A stretch of DNA of 61,340 bases, from positions 1-61,340 of the IMG/VR virus record IMGVR_UViG_3300028610_001469, one strand, 5' to 3'. Position 1 is the first letter of the stretch. Every line of letters begins with the position of its first letter. Below, in pieces: positions 1 through 8,745 of this stretch. Position numbers and translations under genes: made by a program. This stretch comes from a virus. The notes below the pieces were generated by a model that was not told the origin of the DNA, searched no databases, and saw only the letters and a program-made list of their open reading frames with translations.

Positions 1-69
1 GTCAGCCATCACGTCAAGCGTGGCCGGGATTATTCAAATCTAGAGTTATTGACTGTAAATATTAACTAA
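1..69 (+). CDS. C-terminal fragment of a probable HNH endonuclease (cut by window edge)
   Basis: Frame 1 is open from the first base to a TAA at 67-69 and encodes 22 residues ending in NLELLTVNIN. An HH pair followed by S-N-L-E-L-L-T resembles the last part of phage HNH homing endonucleases, where an NLE(L/W)(L/V)T motif closes the HNH fold. The N-terminal part lies outside the window, so the call rests on this short tail. The next gene is also an HNH-type endonuclease, which fits a cluster of homing genes. Confidence 0.35.
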   Translation, partial: VSHHVKRGRDYSNLELLTVNIN

Positions 70-76
70 GTTTTAT

Positions 77-145
77 AGCTAGGCAGATAGACAAGCATAA
101 TTACCTTGTTCGAACAGATAGCCTCTCCTATCCTTCTGTCTAGCT
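77..145. other. structured spacer, possible small RNA or mRNA leader
   Basis: An 11-bp closing stem (77-87 with 135-145, one G-U pair) encloses two smaller hairpins, 91-95/105-109 and 117-121/128-132. This gives a compact multi-branched fold of 69 nt between the fragment at 1-69 and the endonuclease at 177. I do not recognise an RNA family. It is too short for a group I intron core and there is no matching half after the endonuclease gene. The strand is unknown because the stems are symmetric. Confidence 0.3.
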
Positions 146-176
146 TAAAATATTGAGAGATTATGTGAGGATAAAA

Positions 177-1250
177 ATGTCGCGGAAACAAAAAGTATTT
201 TTAAAAGATGCAAAAGAAAGAGTATTCAATAAACATGGAAACAATATAGAAATTCTTGAATATACATACATTAGCGCTCATGCGAAATTTAAATGTAATG
301 TTTGTGGGAATATATGGGAATCTGAAGCAAGATCTATGTGTAGAGGTCATGGATGCCCAAGGTGTTCTGAGAAGGCAACGATAAAAAAACTTACATTTAA
401 TATAGAATATGTGAAATCATTTATTGCCAATGCTGGTTGTGAACTTATTTCTAAAGAATATGTTAATTCAAAGACACCTATAAGAATTAAATTTCAATGT
501 GGTTGTATTTCAGAAATGGGATTTAGAAGGTTTAAAATTGGTCAAAGATGCAAATGTATGAGAGAAAAGCAGAATAAAATTCGCCGTGAACAAAAAACGA
601 GAAAAAAAACATTGGACACATTAAACAAGATTGGTTTTGAATTTATTTCTTTTGAAAACAATTGGGCTACACATGCCACTAAGGTTACATATGTATGCAA
701 TAGGGAACATTTAGAAACAAAAAGTGTAGCCAGTATTTTAAGAAAAAAAAGATGTATTGCTTGTTCAAAAATAAAGTATGATTTGAACAATAAAGGAAAA
801 AATGCCAATGGTTGGAATGGCGGAACTTCAAATCTTAGACAATATGCTCATACTAAACTATATCTTTGGAGAAAGGCTAGTATAAAAAATAGTGATGGTG
901 TTTGTGTAATTTCAGGCGATAAGTTTGACAGGACACACCACCTATATTCATTAAGTGCCATAGTAAAAGAAGCCATATCAAATTTGGGGCTTGAAACAAA
1001 AGATACGATTGGAGAATATAAAGAAGAAGATTTAGAACTCTTCGCAAAAGAAATTTTAAGATTGCATGATGTCTATGGCCCTGGAGTTTGTCTTAGGAAG
1101 GATATTCATAAAAAGTTTCATGATATGTTTGATTATCGTGGCAATACAATTCCCGCCCAATTCAAAGAATTCCATCACCTCATCCTTTCTGGCGAAATAA
1201 AAATCCCCAACTTAAATATAGAAAAACAAAAGGAACTACAAAATGTCTAA
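177..1250 (+). CDS. HNH-like homing endonuclease with zinc-ribbon repeats
   Basis: The protein begins with two or three treble-clef or zinc-ribbon modules (CNVCG...GCPRC near residues 40-63, then further CxC and CxxC pairs), as seen in phage endonucleases that use zinc knuckles for DNA binding. The C-terminal third carries NGWNGG, then a CVISGDKFDRTHHLYS segment and a late HKKFH motif typical of HNH-type catalytic regions. The ATG at 177 is preferred over an upstream TTG at 153 because TGAGG lies 6-12 nt before it. The last 8 bases overlap the next gene. It probably spreads by homing into the head-tail gene cluster and has no structural role. Confidence 0.65.
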   Translation: MSRKQKVFLKDAKERVFNKHGNNIEILEYTYISAHAKFKCNVCGNIWESEARSMCRGHGCPRCSEKATIKKLTFNIEYVKSFIANAGCELISKEYVNSKTPIRIKFQCGCISEMGFRRFKIGQRCKCMREKQNKIRREQKTRKKTLDTLNKIGFEFISFENNWATHATKVTYVCNREHLETKSVASILRKKRCIACSKIKYDLNNKGKNANGWNGGTSNLRQYAHTKLYLWRKASIKNSDGVCVISGDKFDRTHHLYSLSAIVKEAISNLGLETKDTIGEYKEEDLELFAKEILRLHDVYGPGVCLRKDIHKKFHDMFDYRGNTIPAQFKEFHHLILSGEIKIPNLNIEKQKELQNV

Positions 1251-1881
1251 AACAAAAAGAGCACCTGGAAGACCAAGTAATGCTTCTAAAATAGAAGAAT
1301 TAAAAGAAAATGAACAATTACTACAAGCAGAACTTGCAGAACTTAGGGCAGCTACACAAGAAAGTGTTGTAGAACCCGAATCAAGGGACAAAATACCCCA
1401 AGATGACTACATTACAGTAATATCTCTATGTCCTAATACATTATGCTTATCAAGAGAAAAGGGAGATAAACAAACAAAAATATTCCGTGAATTTGGTGAA
1501 TCAAAAAGAATTATATATTCAGTTTTAGTTCAAATTATGGAACATCACCATAACTTTTTACATGATGGATTTTTCTACATAGCAGACCAAAGAGTTATTA
1601 GGGCTCATGGTCTTGATGAAGCTTATTCTAAAATACTAACAGAATCGACAATAAAAAGGATTGTCAATGGCAATGAAGAAAATATAGAAGAAGTTTTCAT
1701 GTCCGCCAATAAAGCACAACGAAAATTCATTGTGCAAATGATTATTGAGCGAATTTTGAATCCTAACATTGAAATGAATTTAAATATGGTTGATAGATTA
1801 GAACGTGCTTCTGGCATTAAGATAAACGAAGCCGTAGCTTACCGCAGATATTTAGAGGACTTAGAAACTGAAGTAGCATAG
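1243..1881 (+). CDS. unknown protein of the head-tail joining region
   Basis: 212 residues, not recognised. The N-terminus has a basic GRPSNASK stretch (AT-hook-like GRP), then a short predicted coiled coil (residues 15-40) and a mixed alpha/beta body. The start overlaps the stop of the endonuclease gene (ATGTCTAA). It is the first of a tight series of structural genes, so a role in head completion or scaffolding is plausible by position only. Confidence 0.6.
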   Translation: MSKTKRAPGRPSNASKIEELKENEQLLQAELAELRAATQESVVEPESRDKIPQDDYITVISLCPNTLCLSREKGDKQTKIFREFGESKRIIYSVLVQIMEHHHNFLHDGFFYIADQRVIRAHGLDEAYSKILTESTIKRIVNGNEENIEEVFMSANKAQRKFIVQMIIERILNPNIEMNLNMVDRLERASGIKINEAVAYRRYLEDLETEVA

Positions 1882-1899
1882 CAATAAGAAGGAGGAAAT

Positions 1900-2349
1900 A
1901 TGGCAACTACAGCAGAAGAGGTTTTTGACGTTTTTCTTTCGCTTATAAATGACTATTCATTAACCTCCTTATTTACGACTTCTGGGTCTGAGAATTTTAA
2001 TACCTATCTTCAACCCTGGTTGCTTTTTTCAAATCAAGCATTAACTAATGTTGGTGCAACACTTACATATGTAACTGACTCTCAATCATATACTACCACA
2101 CTTGCTTCAGAAGAAATATTAATTCTTGCCCAAGTAATGGTAAGATATTGGATGTCAAAACAAGTAAACAATGTTCTTCAAATGGAAAACATATTGCAAG
2201 ACAGGGACTTCAAAAGACACTCTGCTGCCCAAAACTTGGATAAAAAAACAGAAGTTTACAGCAACAAGATTGAAGAGGTTGAACAATTGTTGGGTGATTA
2301 CGCATATAAAAATAATGCTTGGACTAATTGGGAAAATCAAAGTTATTAA
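1900..2349 (+). CDS. probable head-tail connector or adaptor protein
   Basis: 149 residues with a strong ribosome binding site (GGAGG, 7 nt before ATG). The protein is largely helical with an N-terminal helix pair and a central helix (LASEEILILAQVMVRYWMSKQVN), the size and composition of gp6/gp15-like adaptor proteins that sit under the portal. It is followed immediately by the larger structural protein at 2365. The adaptor role comes from size, fold composition and gene order; no diagnostic motif was seen. Confidence 0.55.
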   Translation: MATTAEEVFDVFLSLINDYSLTSLFTTSGSENFNTYLQPWLLFSNQALTNVGATLTYVTDSQSYTTTLASEEILILAQVMVRYWMSKQVNNVLQMENILQDRDFKRHSAAQNLDKKTEVYSNKIEEVEQLLGDYAYKNNAWTNWENQSY

Positions 2350-2364
2350 ATAAGAGGTGATTCC

Positions 2365-3642
2365 ATGGCATATCCATATTTTACTGCAGGATCACCAACA
2401 TATTTTGGAAACGCCAAAGATACGGTTAGAAATGAGTTTCAAGCGATGCTTGATGCCCAATTTTATACGTCAACGTGGGTCAATGTTCAAGAGGAAACGT
2501 CTGTTGGTTCTGGTTCATTTGCAGGACTTGATGTTCGTGTGGAATCGGCCATTGAATCTTTATCTGGTGAAAAATTAGGGGATGATTTTAAGGTTTTACT
2601 TTTTAAAAGTATCACTCATGATACGGGCTTAGGAAAGCTTTATTATTTTAATGATAATTATTGGATTGTTTCTCACAGTGAAGTTATAGAAGCATTGGGT
2701 GTTTCTTGCACAGTAAGAAGGTGCAATAATATGCTTCGATGGGTAGACGTTAATGGTAAAGAATTTTCAGAAAAATGTGCAATAGATTATAAAGTTAAAC
2801 GACCTACTGATTCTGCCAGATCAAGAGCCATTGTTACACCCGAAGGTTTTATAGAAGTAATGTCACAGGGGAATGACAGAACAAGAACAATAAGGGATGG
2901 ACAAAGATTTTTATTTGGCAATACTGAAAATCGTATTGGCTATAGGGTGTATGGCGATGGAGTAAATAATTTTCTCAATCAACAGACATTGGATGATGAT
3001 TCCGCAAATGTGCTTTATTTTATGATGGGGGTCAACTACGTCAATGACGATACGGATGATCTTACAAACGGTATAGCAGATAAATATAAAGAAGCATTTG
3101 TTCTATCCGCTTCGCCCACATCCTTTACTGGCAATGTATCTGATTCATTCCAGATTACAGCAACATTAACAAGAAATGAAATTCCTGTTACGAAACCAAT
3201 CACATACATGACCAGTTCAAGTCCTATTGCAACCGTTTCTGCTTCAGGATTGGTTTCATTGGTAGCAACTGGATCTTGCAACATTTCTGCATCTATGACA
3301 AACAATGCAAGTGCTAGTGCAACTATTTTAACTACGGTTTCTGGTACACCAATTGATCAAGATGAAATACGTGTTTCTCCGAATCCTGATTTTATTTTAC
3401 AGGAAGATACTCAAACTTATCTCGTATACGCATGGTCTAGCGGTTCCGTACAAGCAGATACGTTTACATTTGTTGCAAGTGGTAGCGTGCCCGTTGCCAA
3501 TTATGCATTGACAACTATAAACGATAATTCATTCTCAATTAAAAATGAAGATAAATATTTGGATGCACCGTTGATAATTACATGTACAAGCAGTGAATCT
3601 GCAACAAGACGATTGAGTATTGAATTAAGAGGAGCGTGGTAA
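2365..3642 (+). CDS. structural protein with Ig-like (BIG2-type) domain
   Basis: 425 residues. The N-terminal half is unique; the part around residues 250-320 has the Ser/Thr/Val-rich pattern of a bacterial Ig-like domain (ITYMTSSSPIATVSASGLVSLVATGSCNISA as repeated short strands). The C-terminal section adds another beta-rich module. Ig-like domains are common decorations on phage heads, necks and tails and often bind cell-surface sugars. Position between the adaptor and the tail tube gene suggests a head-closure or neck protein with a decorative domain. Confidence 0.6.
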   Translation: MAYPYFTAGSPTYFGNAKDTVRNEFQAMLDAQFYTSTWVNVQEETSVGSGSFAGLDVRVESAIESLSGEKLGDDFKVLLFKSITHDTGLGKLYYFNDNYWIVSHSEVIEALGVSCTVRRCNNMLRWVDVNGKEFSEKCAIDYKVKRPTDSARSRAIVTPEGFIEVMSQGNDRTRTIRDGQRFLFGNTENRIGYRVYGDGVNNFLNQQTLDDDSANVLYFMMGVNYVNDDTDDLTNGIADKYKEAFVLSASPTSFTGNVSDSFQITATLTRNEIPVTKPITYMTSSSPIATVSASGLVSLVATGSCNISASMTNNASASATILTTVSGTPIDQDEIRVSPNPDFILQEDTQTYLVYAWSSGSVQADTFTFVASGSVPVANYALTTINDNSFSIKNEDKYLDAPLIITCTSSESATRRLSIELRGAW

Positions 3643-4221
3643 ATGACGAGTGCTAGTGCCACGAACATTAGACAATCTGTTTATAATAAATATTCAAACT
3701 TTGCCCAGGTATCCTACAATTGCATTACCTATCTTATTGAAAATAATGAAATGGTATGGAAACTTTTGAAATATGACGATGCTGATGCTTGGAAAGACGA
3801 TGCTGATCATCCTGATTTGACAAAAGCACAAAAGGGTGCTCTTATTTATGCTGGACAAAAGGATGAAACTCAATTCAGAGTGTTTTCAGATATAGGACAA
3901 GACCAACCTTGGGAAATAGAAGCTTGTACTTTAAGAATACACCCTGTTGAATTGTATCCAACCAATCATATTTGGGGCGAATTAATTCTAGGGTACGAAA
4001 CATATTCTCATTACGCAATGAACACATTATCAAATTATGAAACGCGTATAGATCGTATTATTCAAGAACTTTTAAAAACATTTAATGGTGCTGAAGTAGA
4101 AAATATTGGTAGAATATTCTTTGATGATAGTGCTTATGGAAGAAGTAAAGTTTCTATTGTAGGGCAAATTCCATGGAAGGGGAAAGCCATGACGATGTGT
4201 ACTCAAGCATTGGGGCAATAA
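3643..4221 (+). CDS. probable tail-completion or neck protein
   Basis: 192 residues; starts directly after the previous stop with GAGGAG upstream. Predicted mixed alpha/beta, with a central stretch (EIEACTLRIHPVELYPTNHIWGELILGYETYSHY) resembling tail terminator or completion proteins. No catalytic motif. Position one or two genes before the tail tube fits a head-tail joining role. Confidence 0.5.
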   Translation: MTSASATNIRQSVYNKYSNFAQVSYNCITYLIENNEMVWKLLKYDDADAWKDDADHPDLTKAQKGALIYAGQKDETQFRVFSDIGQDQPWEIEACTLRIHPVELYPTNHIWGELILGYETYSHYAMNTLSNYETRIDRIIQELLKTFNGAEVENIGRIFFDDSAYGRSKVSIVGQIPWKGKAMTMCTQALGQ

Positions 4222-5015
4222 TGAATAACTCAGTGGCTAAAATTTATAAAAGAAATAATGACATATGGGGATTGCCACAAGAATATAAAAATATAAAGTT
4301 TTCTCCAGTTATGATAAAAGATGTTGAATATTTAGATCTATTATATATGCTGTTTGGTCAACCAAAAAACTATATACCAGATCGACAAATAATAAAAATG
4401 TCATATTTAATGTTCTTGTTATATATAGTTTTTGCTTCAGATCCAAATTCTAAAAGAGATCCAGAAGATGTGGGAAAAGATTTGATAAAATTTTTTAAGT
4501 ATATAACCAAAACAGAAGATGTGGAGTTGGGTCAAATTATAAACCCTGAAGCTAAAGACCCAATAAACAGAAAGAAGTTGTGTATTAGAATAGACGATGT
4601 TGAATTTTCAGAAAATGAATTTGATAACATTAGAGAAATAATTTTAGAACAAAATGGAATTGGAATCAAATATATAGATGATTACAATCCAGAATTAGAA
4701 GCCAAGATGATAGGAATCAATGCAAACAAAACTGGAAAGATTGCGTTGCATGACGAAGTATTTACTCTTTGTGCTCTATTAGGACAGAGTGTATTTGAGA
4801 TTGGAAAATATAGTTTATTTCAATTTAAAATGCAAGTTGAAAAGTCTTTTGCCTTGAATAGTTTTGAGGTTTATAAACCTATGGAGGCATGGGCGGAAAT
4901 TAAGGGTGGTGTAGATCATTTTCTATTCCATTCTGAAAATAAAGGAAGATATGACAGTATTCTTATATCGAAAAATGAATATATGAAGAGTGATATTTTC
5001 AAGGCATCAGCATAG
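4221..5015 (+). CDS. unknown protein of the head-tail joining region
   Basis: 264 residues from the ATG at 4221, which overlaps the upstream stop (TAATG) and implies translational coupling; a longer in-frame start at 4173 lies inside the previous gene and has no ribosome binding site. The protein is rich in charged and aromatic residues, with a hydrophobic helix near residues 53-70 (MSYLMFLLYIVFASD). I do not recognise a family. It precedes the tail tube gene. Confidence 0.55.
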   Translation: MNNSVAKIYKRNNDIWGLPQEYKNIKFSPVMIKDVEYLDLLYMLFGQPKNYIPDRQIIKMSYLMFLLYIVFASDPNSKRDPEDVGKDLIKFFKYITKTEDVELGQIINPEAKDPINRKKLCIRIDDVEFSENEFDNIREIILEQNGIGIKYIDDYNPELEAKMIGINANKTGKIALHDEVFTLCALLGQSVFEIGKYSLFQFKMQVEKSFALNSFEVYKPMEAWAEIKGGVDHFLFHSENKGRYDSILISKNEYMKSDIFKASA

Positions 5016-5043
5016 AAAATAATTTACAAAAGGAGTTAAAAAT

Positions 5044-6075
5044 ATGGCAGCACAAGAATATCTAGTTAGTGTAGCTAATGCGATTATACGCGATAGTGCA
5101 ACTGGCAACGCATTGGTTTATGGTATTACAAATATTAGTTCAGCATTTACGCTGACAACAAATAAAACAGAGGTGCGGGGTGGTATTAACAACGCTCTTT
5201 TGTATGAATATATTCATGACAGAAACTTGGAAGTAAACATTGAACAAGCAATTTTCAATGAAACACTTTTGGGATTGAATGTTGGACAAACAGCTTCTAC
5301 AGCTTCAGTAACGGTTACTGCAACGGATTGTATTGTACTTTCTGGCGGGTCTGGAAATACTTTATCAACTCCTAATAGTACGACTGTAAGCGTATTCCTT
5401 CCTGATGGAACTATTGATAACGTTACACCTGCGGGGTCGGCAATATATGTGGGCGCTGGAGCTAGTCAAAAAGTTAATGCAGTTTATACAACTGCTCAAA
5501 CGGCTTCTCAAATTACTGTTGAATCAACAACACCACCTAATGTTGTAGATCTGACGCTTGTGGCAGAAGTACGAGACAATACGAATACAATTGTAGACAG
5601 TTTGCAAATTAACATTCCGCGTTTCCAAGTCTCAGGTGATTATACTTTGTCGATGACTGCCAATGGTGTGTCAAGTGAAACCTTAAATGGTAAAGCTCTT
5701 GTTAATGTGTCTGATGATTGTGATACAGAGGATTATTATGCTAAATGTACGTGGATACCAGTAGATTCAACAGTATTGGTTTCAAGCATTGCTGCAATCC
5801 CATCAACCATTACATTTGATGACGAAAGCCTTCCTGATACAGCCCAAATTACAACTTTGGGAATCAAAGGTGGAATTTATCAGAATGTTAATATTACAAC
5901 TGATTGCACGTATGCAAGAGAAAGTGGAGAAACTGAGATTTCTGTAGGTGGGGCAACTGGTTTGGTAACAGCAGCCTCAAGTGGATCTGATGGAGACTCT
6001 GCTATAATTAGTTCAACATATTATCAAGCAACTGCTGGATCATTGATTGACTACGTTACAGTAAATATTACATAA
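5044..6075 (+). CDS. major tail tube protein with Ig-like extensions
   Basis: 343 residues. The first ~80 residues (SSAFTLTTNKTEVRGGINNALLYEYIHDRNLEVNIEQAIFNETLLG) match the pattern of Gram-positive siphophage tube proteins, where a G-G-x-x-x-x-L-x-Y-E-Y-x-H loop is typical. The rest is Thr/Ser/Val-rich beta structure and the end (residues ~240-343) looks like an Ig-like domain projecting from the tube. A strong AGGAG site precedes the ATG. The gene is followed by a small Cys-rich gene and a strong terminator, as often seen after highly expressed tube genes. Confidence 0.7.
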   Translation: MAAQEYLVSVANAIIRDSATGNALVYGITNISSAFTLTTNKTEVRGGINNALLYEYIHDRNLEVNIEQAIFNETLLGLNVGQTASTASVTVTATDCIVLSGGSGNTLSTPNSTTVSVFLPDGTIDNVTPAGSAIYVGAGASQKVNAVYTTAQTASQITVESTTPPNVVDLTLVAEVRDNTNTIVDSLQINIPRFQVSGDYTLSMTANGVSSETLNGKALVNVSDDCDTEDYYAKCTWIPVDSTVLVSSIAAIPSTITFDDESLPDTAQITTLGIKGGIYQNVNITTDCTYARESGETEISVGGATGLVTAASSGSDGDSAIISSTYYQATAGSLIDYVTVNIT

Positions 6076-6081
6076 TAACTT

Positions 6082-6258
6082 ATGGCTAATTGTGCCAATG
6101 GGAAACAAGAGAAAATCAGTGGTGGGCTATTTTATATTTGTCAATATGGCAAACATAAAGGAAATCATTGTCAGTTTGTAAGATTGTGTAAAAAAACACA
6201 ATTATTTAAACAATCTGCCATTAACTGTTCTGATTTCTCAACAAAAAAAGCATACTGA
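6082..6258 (+). CDS. small Cys-rich protein
   Basis: 58 residues starting ATG six bases after the tube gene stop. Six cysteines (C4, C20, C30, C36, C49 and a Y-C-Q-Y context) are spaced like small zinc-binding phage proteins of the form C..C....C.....C. There is no clear Shine-Dalgarno, so translation is probably coupled to the tube gene. The terminator lies just after its TGA. The function is unknown. Confidence 0.5.
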   Translation: MANCANGKQEKISGGLFYICQYGKHKGNHCQFVRLCKKTQLFKQSAINCSDFSTKKAY

Positions 6259-6262
6259 AATT

Positions 6263-6300
6263 GGGGGTGGGCGTAAAATCCCACTCCCTTATTTTAATTT
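6263..6300 (+). terminator. Rho-independent terminator after the tail tube gene
   Basis: A 9-bp GC-rich stem (6263-6271 with 6280-6288, one G-U pair) and 8-nt loop are followed by the T-rich tract TTATTTTAATTTT. It probably attenuates readthrough and helps keep tail tube mRNA in excess over downstream genes. Confidence 0.75.
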
Positions 6301-6318
6301 TAAGGATGAAATTTATCA

Positions 6319-6918
6319 ATGGATAAAGTAAAAATTAATTTTGAACAAATACAATGGATTCCATTCAATATTGGAGAAGAAACCATTCACATTAACCCAT
6401 ATATCTCTTTAAGAAATAAACAGACATTATTGCAATCATATATAAATATGATGATGGATGAATCTTTTGATTTGAGCAATAGGTATTTACAAGCTGAATA
6501 TGGATTAGCTTTGAGTATTGTAGAGCTTTGCACCACAATAGATGTTGATTTTGATAGTGAAAACGCTTTTGATATTGAAACTTTTATGAGCAGTGGTATC
6601 TGGGAAAAAATTTCAGCCCAAATAAAAAATCTTGCTAGTTTTCAAAATGATATTCGCAAGGCTCTTTTGATTGCAAGAGAGGACGTTGCATTAGAAAAAT
6701 CTGTTGGTGTAACCATTGATAAATTGGCTTTATGGCTTTATGGCTTTTTAGAAAACATTTCAGAACTTGATTTGTCTGAAGATGGTATAGCTAAACTTTT
6801 AGAAAGATTGAGCAAAGAGGCTGAAAAACTTGATCAAATTTTGCCTGTAGTTAAACAAACAGAAGAATCGCCAAAGAAAAAGCCTGGAAGACCACGAAAG
6901 AAACCAGAAACAGAATAA
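6319..6918 (+). CDS. probable tail assembly chaperone
   Basis: 199 residues, mostly helical, acidic body and a basic C-terminal tail containing an AT-hook-like K-P-G-R-P-R-K-K-P. It lies between tube protein and tape measure, where tailed phages encode the gpG/gpGT chaperone pair. AAGGAT lies 11-16 nt before the ATG. The frame of the next gene is open back to 6851, over the A-rich codons near 6872, so a +1 or -2 programmed shift could make a fusion. Confidence 0.5.
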   Translation: MDKVKINFEQIQWIPFNIGEETIHINPYISLRNKQTLLQSYINMMMDESFDLSNRYLQAEYGLALSIVELCTTIDVDFDSENAFDIETFMSSGIWEKISAQIKNLASFQNDIRKALLIAREDVALEKSVGVTIDKLALWLYGFLENISELDLSEDGIAKLLERLSKEAEKLDQILPVVKQTEESPKKKPGRPRKKPETE

Positions 6919-6919
6919 T

Positions 6920-7105
6920 ATGAGTAAAAGAAAAAGAAATAAGTTGTGCCCTGTTTGTTGTGAGGGACAACTAAGAATAGCTGATTATCCTCAAAGAAAA
7001 GCAAAAATTACCTATATTGATAAATATTTTGAGTGTGATTATTGTGATTATAGCGAAAGAATAAAGTCATCTGGCAATAGGAGTAAAGAGATTTTTGGAG
7101 GGTGA
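6920..7105 (+). CDS. zinc-ribbon protein, possible frameshift extension of the chaperone
   Basis: 61 residues with CPVC near residue 10 and CDYC near residue 40, a classical four-Cys zinc ribbon. The ATG two bases after the upstream stop has no Shine-Dalgarno. Either translation is coupled to the 6319 gene or the ribbon is reached by ribosomal frameshifting as a GT-like extension. Confidence 0.55.
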   Translation: MSKRKRNKLCPVCCEGQLRIADYPQRKAKITYIDKYFECDYCDYSERIKSSGNRSKEIFGG

Positions 7106-7107
7106 TT

Positions 7108-7668
7108 ATGCCACAAATGAAAAATGATGCTGAACTTTTGGCCATAATGAAAATGGATATTGCATCAATTATCAATGATGTCACTGAAGTTGTTCAAAGT
7201 AAACTTAAGAAAAAAATTGAGACGGAGGTTTATAACAAGAAACATCCAAAGTGGTATGTTAGAAGAAAAGAAGATGGGGGTCTTTTGGGAACTTTTACAA
7301 GATCGTCAGCTAAAAGTGCAGGAAATAAGATATGGGCTGAAATTTCTCCAAGTATTGGCAATATGGTAAATAAACCAGATTTATTTACTCACGGAAGCCA
7401 TTTTTGGGGTGGAATCACAGACATACGACACTTATTAGTTGATATTATCGTAAGAGGATTGTCTGGGCCATTATTCAATCAGCATAGAATAACAGGATCA
7501 GACGGTAAATTGACCGAAGGAACTCCTGGATGGTGGACTTATCCCAGAGATTTTTGGACGCCAACAGTAGATTTATTGTATGATGGTACGTGGATGCCAA
7601 ACAAAATGGAACCAATGTTTAGTAAAAAATTTGGTAGGCAAGGTATTGGTTGGAAAAGAATTAAATAA
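7108..7668 (+). CDS. unknown tail-region protein
   Basis: 188 residues from the ATG at 7108, preceded by GGAGGGTG; the alternative GTG at 7102 lies inside that site. The sequence is rich in Trp and basic residues. Size and position suggest a tail-completion (HK97 gp10-like) role but no signature residues are evident, so the function is open. Confidence 0.55.
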   Translation: MPQMKNDAELLAIMKMDIASIINDVTEVVQSKLKKKIETEVYNKKHPKWYVRRKEDGGLLGTFTRSSAKSAGNKIWAEISPSIGNMVNKPDLFTHGSHFWGGITDIRHLLVDIIVRGLSGPLFNQHRITGSDGKLTEGTPGWWTYPRDFWTPTVDLLYDGTWMPNKMEPMFSKKFGRQGIGWKRIK

Positions 7669-7684
7669 AAAGGAGCAATAAATT

Positions 7685-8101
7685 ATGGATCCCAATTTTT
7701 GGGCTGAATTTGGAATGAATATGGCAAATGCTGTAGCTGGAGTTATGGTGTGGGCATTGCCCGTTCTTGTAACAGCATTGGTTGGTTTGGTTGTACAATT
7801 TATTCGTGTGCAACAAGCAAAATTAAAGGGCATGTATCCTTCTCAATATGAGATGCTTGGAAAAGTTGCTGCAACAGCAGTAAAAATAGCAGAACAATTA
7901 GGAGTCAAGAATCTTATTGAAAACAAGAAACAGTGGGCTATTGATTATGTTCAGGTAGAAGTCAATAAACTGGGTCTTGAAGTCAGTATGGAAGAAATTG
8001 CCAATATCATAGAGAAAGCTTTGTTTGATGAGATTACAGTTAAGTATGACGCAGAAAAACTTCTCAGTGATGCAAGTCGTGTTGTTATAAAAGATATTTA
8101 A
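7685..8101 (+). CDS. holin, LLH family
   Basis: 138 residues. One N-terminal membrane segment (residues ~14-38, VAGVMVWALPVLVTALVGLVVQFI) is followed by a basic amphipathic region (RVQQAKLKGMYPSQYEMLGKVAATAVKIAEQLG) and a helical, acidic C-terminus, the layout of the superfamily 6 / LL-H holins. Such proteins time membrane permeabilisation so that the endolysin reaches the wall. No endolysin gene is visible in the window. A strong terminator follows. Confidence 0.65.
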   Translation: MDPNFWAEFGMNMANAVAGVMVWALPVLVTALVGLVVQFIRVQQAKLKGMYPSQYEMLGKVAATAVKIAEQLGVKNLIENKKQWAIDYVQVEVNKLGLEVSMEEIANIIEKALFDEITVKYDAEKLLSDASRVVIKDI

Positions 8102-8119
8102 TAATAAATAGTGGGTGAA

Positions 8120-8157
8120 TAGAGACAAACATACATAATGTTTGTCTCTATTTTTTT
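8120..8157 (+). terminator. strong Rho-independent terminator
   Basis: A 12-13-bp perfect stem (8120-8132 with 8138-8150), 5-nt loop and a run of seven T. It ends the transcript of the holin gene and separates it from the probably inserted genes at 8167-10396. Confidence 0.9.
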
Positions 8158-8166
8158 GGTTGATAT

Positions 8167-8745
8167 ATGAAAATAGTTAACAAAAAAACAAACATATATT
8201 GTATTGGGGATTGTTTAACTGAAGGTATTGGTGCAACAGAGGATCGTAATTATCCATATTTTTTACAAAAAATATTAAGAAATAAATATCATGTAGTTAA
8301 TATGGGTAGAACCATGATAAAAATGGATGCATTAATAAAATATCCAGATTTATTTATGCCAGAAAATTCAGGTATTGCGTGTATATGGTGTGGTACAAAT
8401 GATTTATATTTTCAAGAAAATCCAAACATCGTATTAGAAAATTTAAATACCTATTGCAAATTGTTACAAAATAAAGATGTGCAACCACTCATTATTACTA
8501 TATTACCCCGCAGTAATAAAACGCCAAAAAATTTTGAAGATCTTAGGTTAAGGTTTAATCAACTTGTTAGAGATGCTTACAAGCATGTGGCAGACGTTGC
8601 TGAAAACGAAAGAATAGGGTTTGAGGGAAGTGAAATGTATATGCAATATTATTGTACCAAAGACAATACACATTTGAACAATCTTGGATATGCATTAGTA
8701 GGAAAAATTGTTGCTAAGGCTATAAAGAATATGAGGATAAAATGA
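8167..8745 (+). CDS. SGNH/GDSL-type hydrolase with Cys at the nucleophile position
   Basis: 192 residues, the normal size of a single-domain SGNH hydrolase. Block I reads I-G-D-C-L-T-E-G (residues 13-20) where the family has GDS; block III G-T-N-D (76-79) carries the oxyanion Asn78; block V D-N-T-H (166-169) supplies Asp and His. The catalytic Ser is therefore replaced by Cys16. Family members deacylate sugars, lipids or wall polymers; a tail-associated or lytic deacetylase is possible. Whether the Cys form is active cannot be told from sequence. The stop overlaps the next start (ATGA). Confidence 0.7.
   Translation: MKIVNKKTNIYCIGDCLTEGIGATEDRNYPYFLQKILRNKYHVVNMGRTMIKMDALIKYPDLFMPENSGIACIWCGTNDLYFQENPNIVLENLNTYCKLLQNKDVQPLIITILPRSNKTPKNFEDLRLRFNQLVRDAYKHVADVAENERIGFEGSEMYMQYYCTKDNTHLNNLGYALVGKIVAKAIKNMRIK

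Noticed and set aside
49-80. TTGACT with TTATAG as a + strand promoter
   Set aside because: Spacer is 18 nt, the -10 is poor, and it overlaps the apparent coding tail at 1-69.
1-176. Group I intron with an HNH gene inside
   Set aside because: The structured part is too short for a core and no matching 3' half follows the endonuclease gene.
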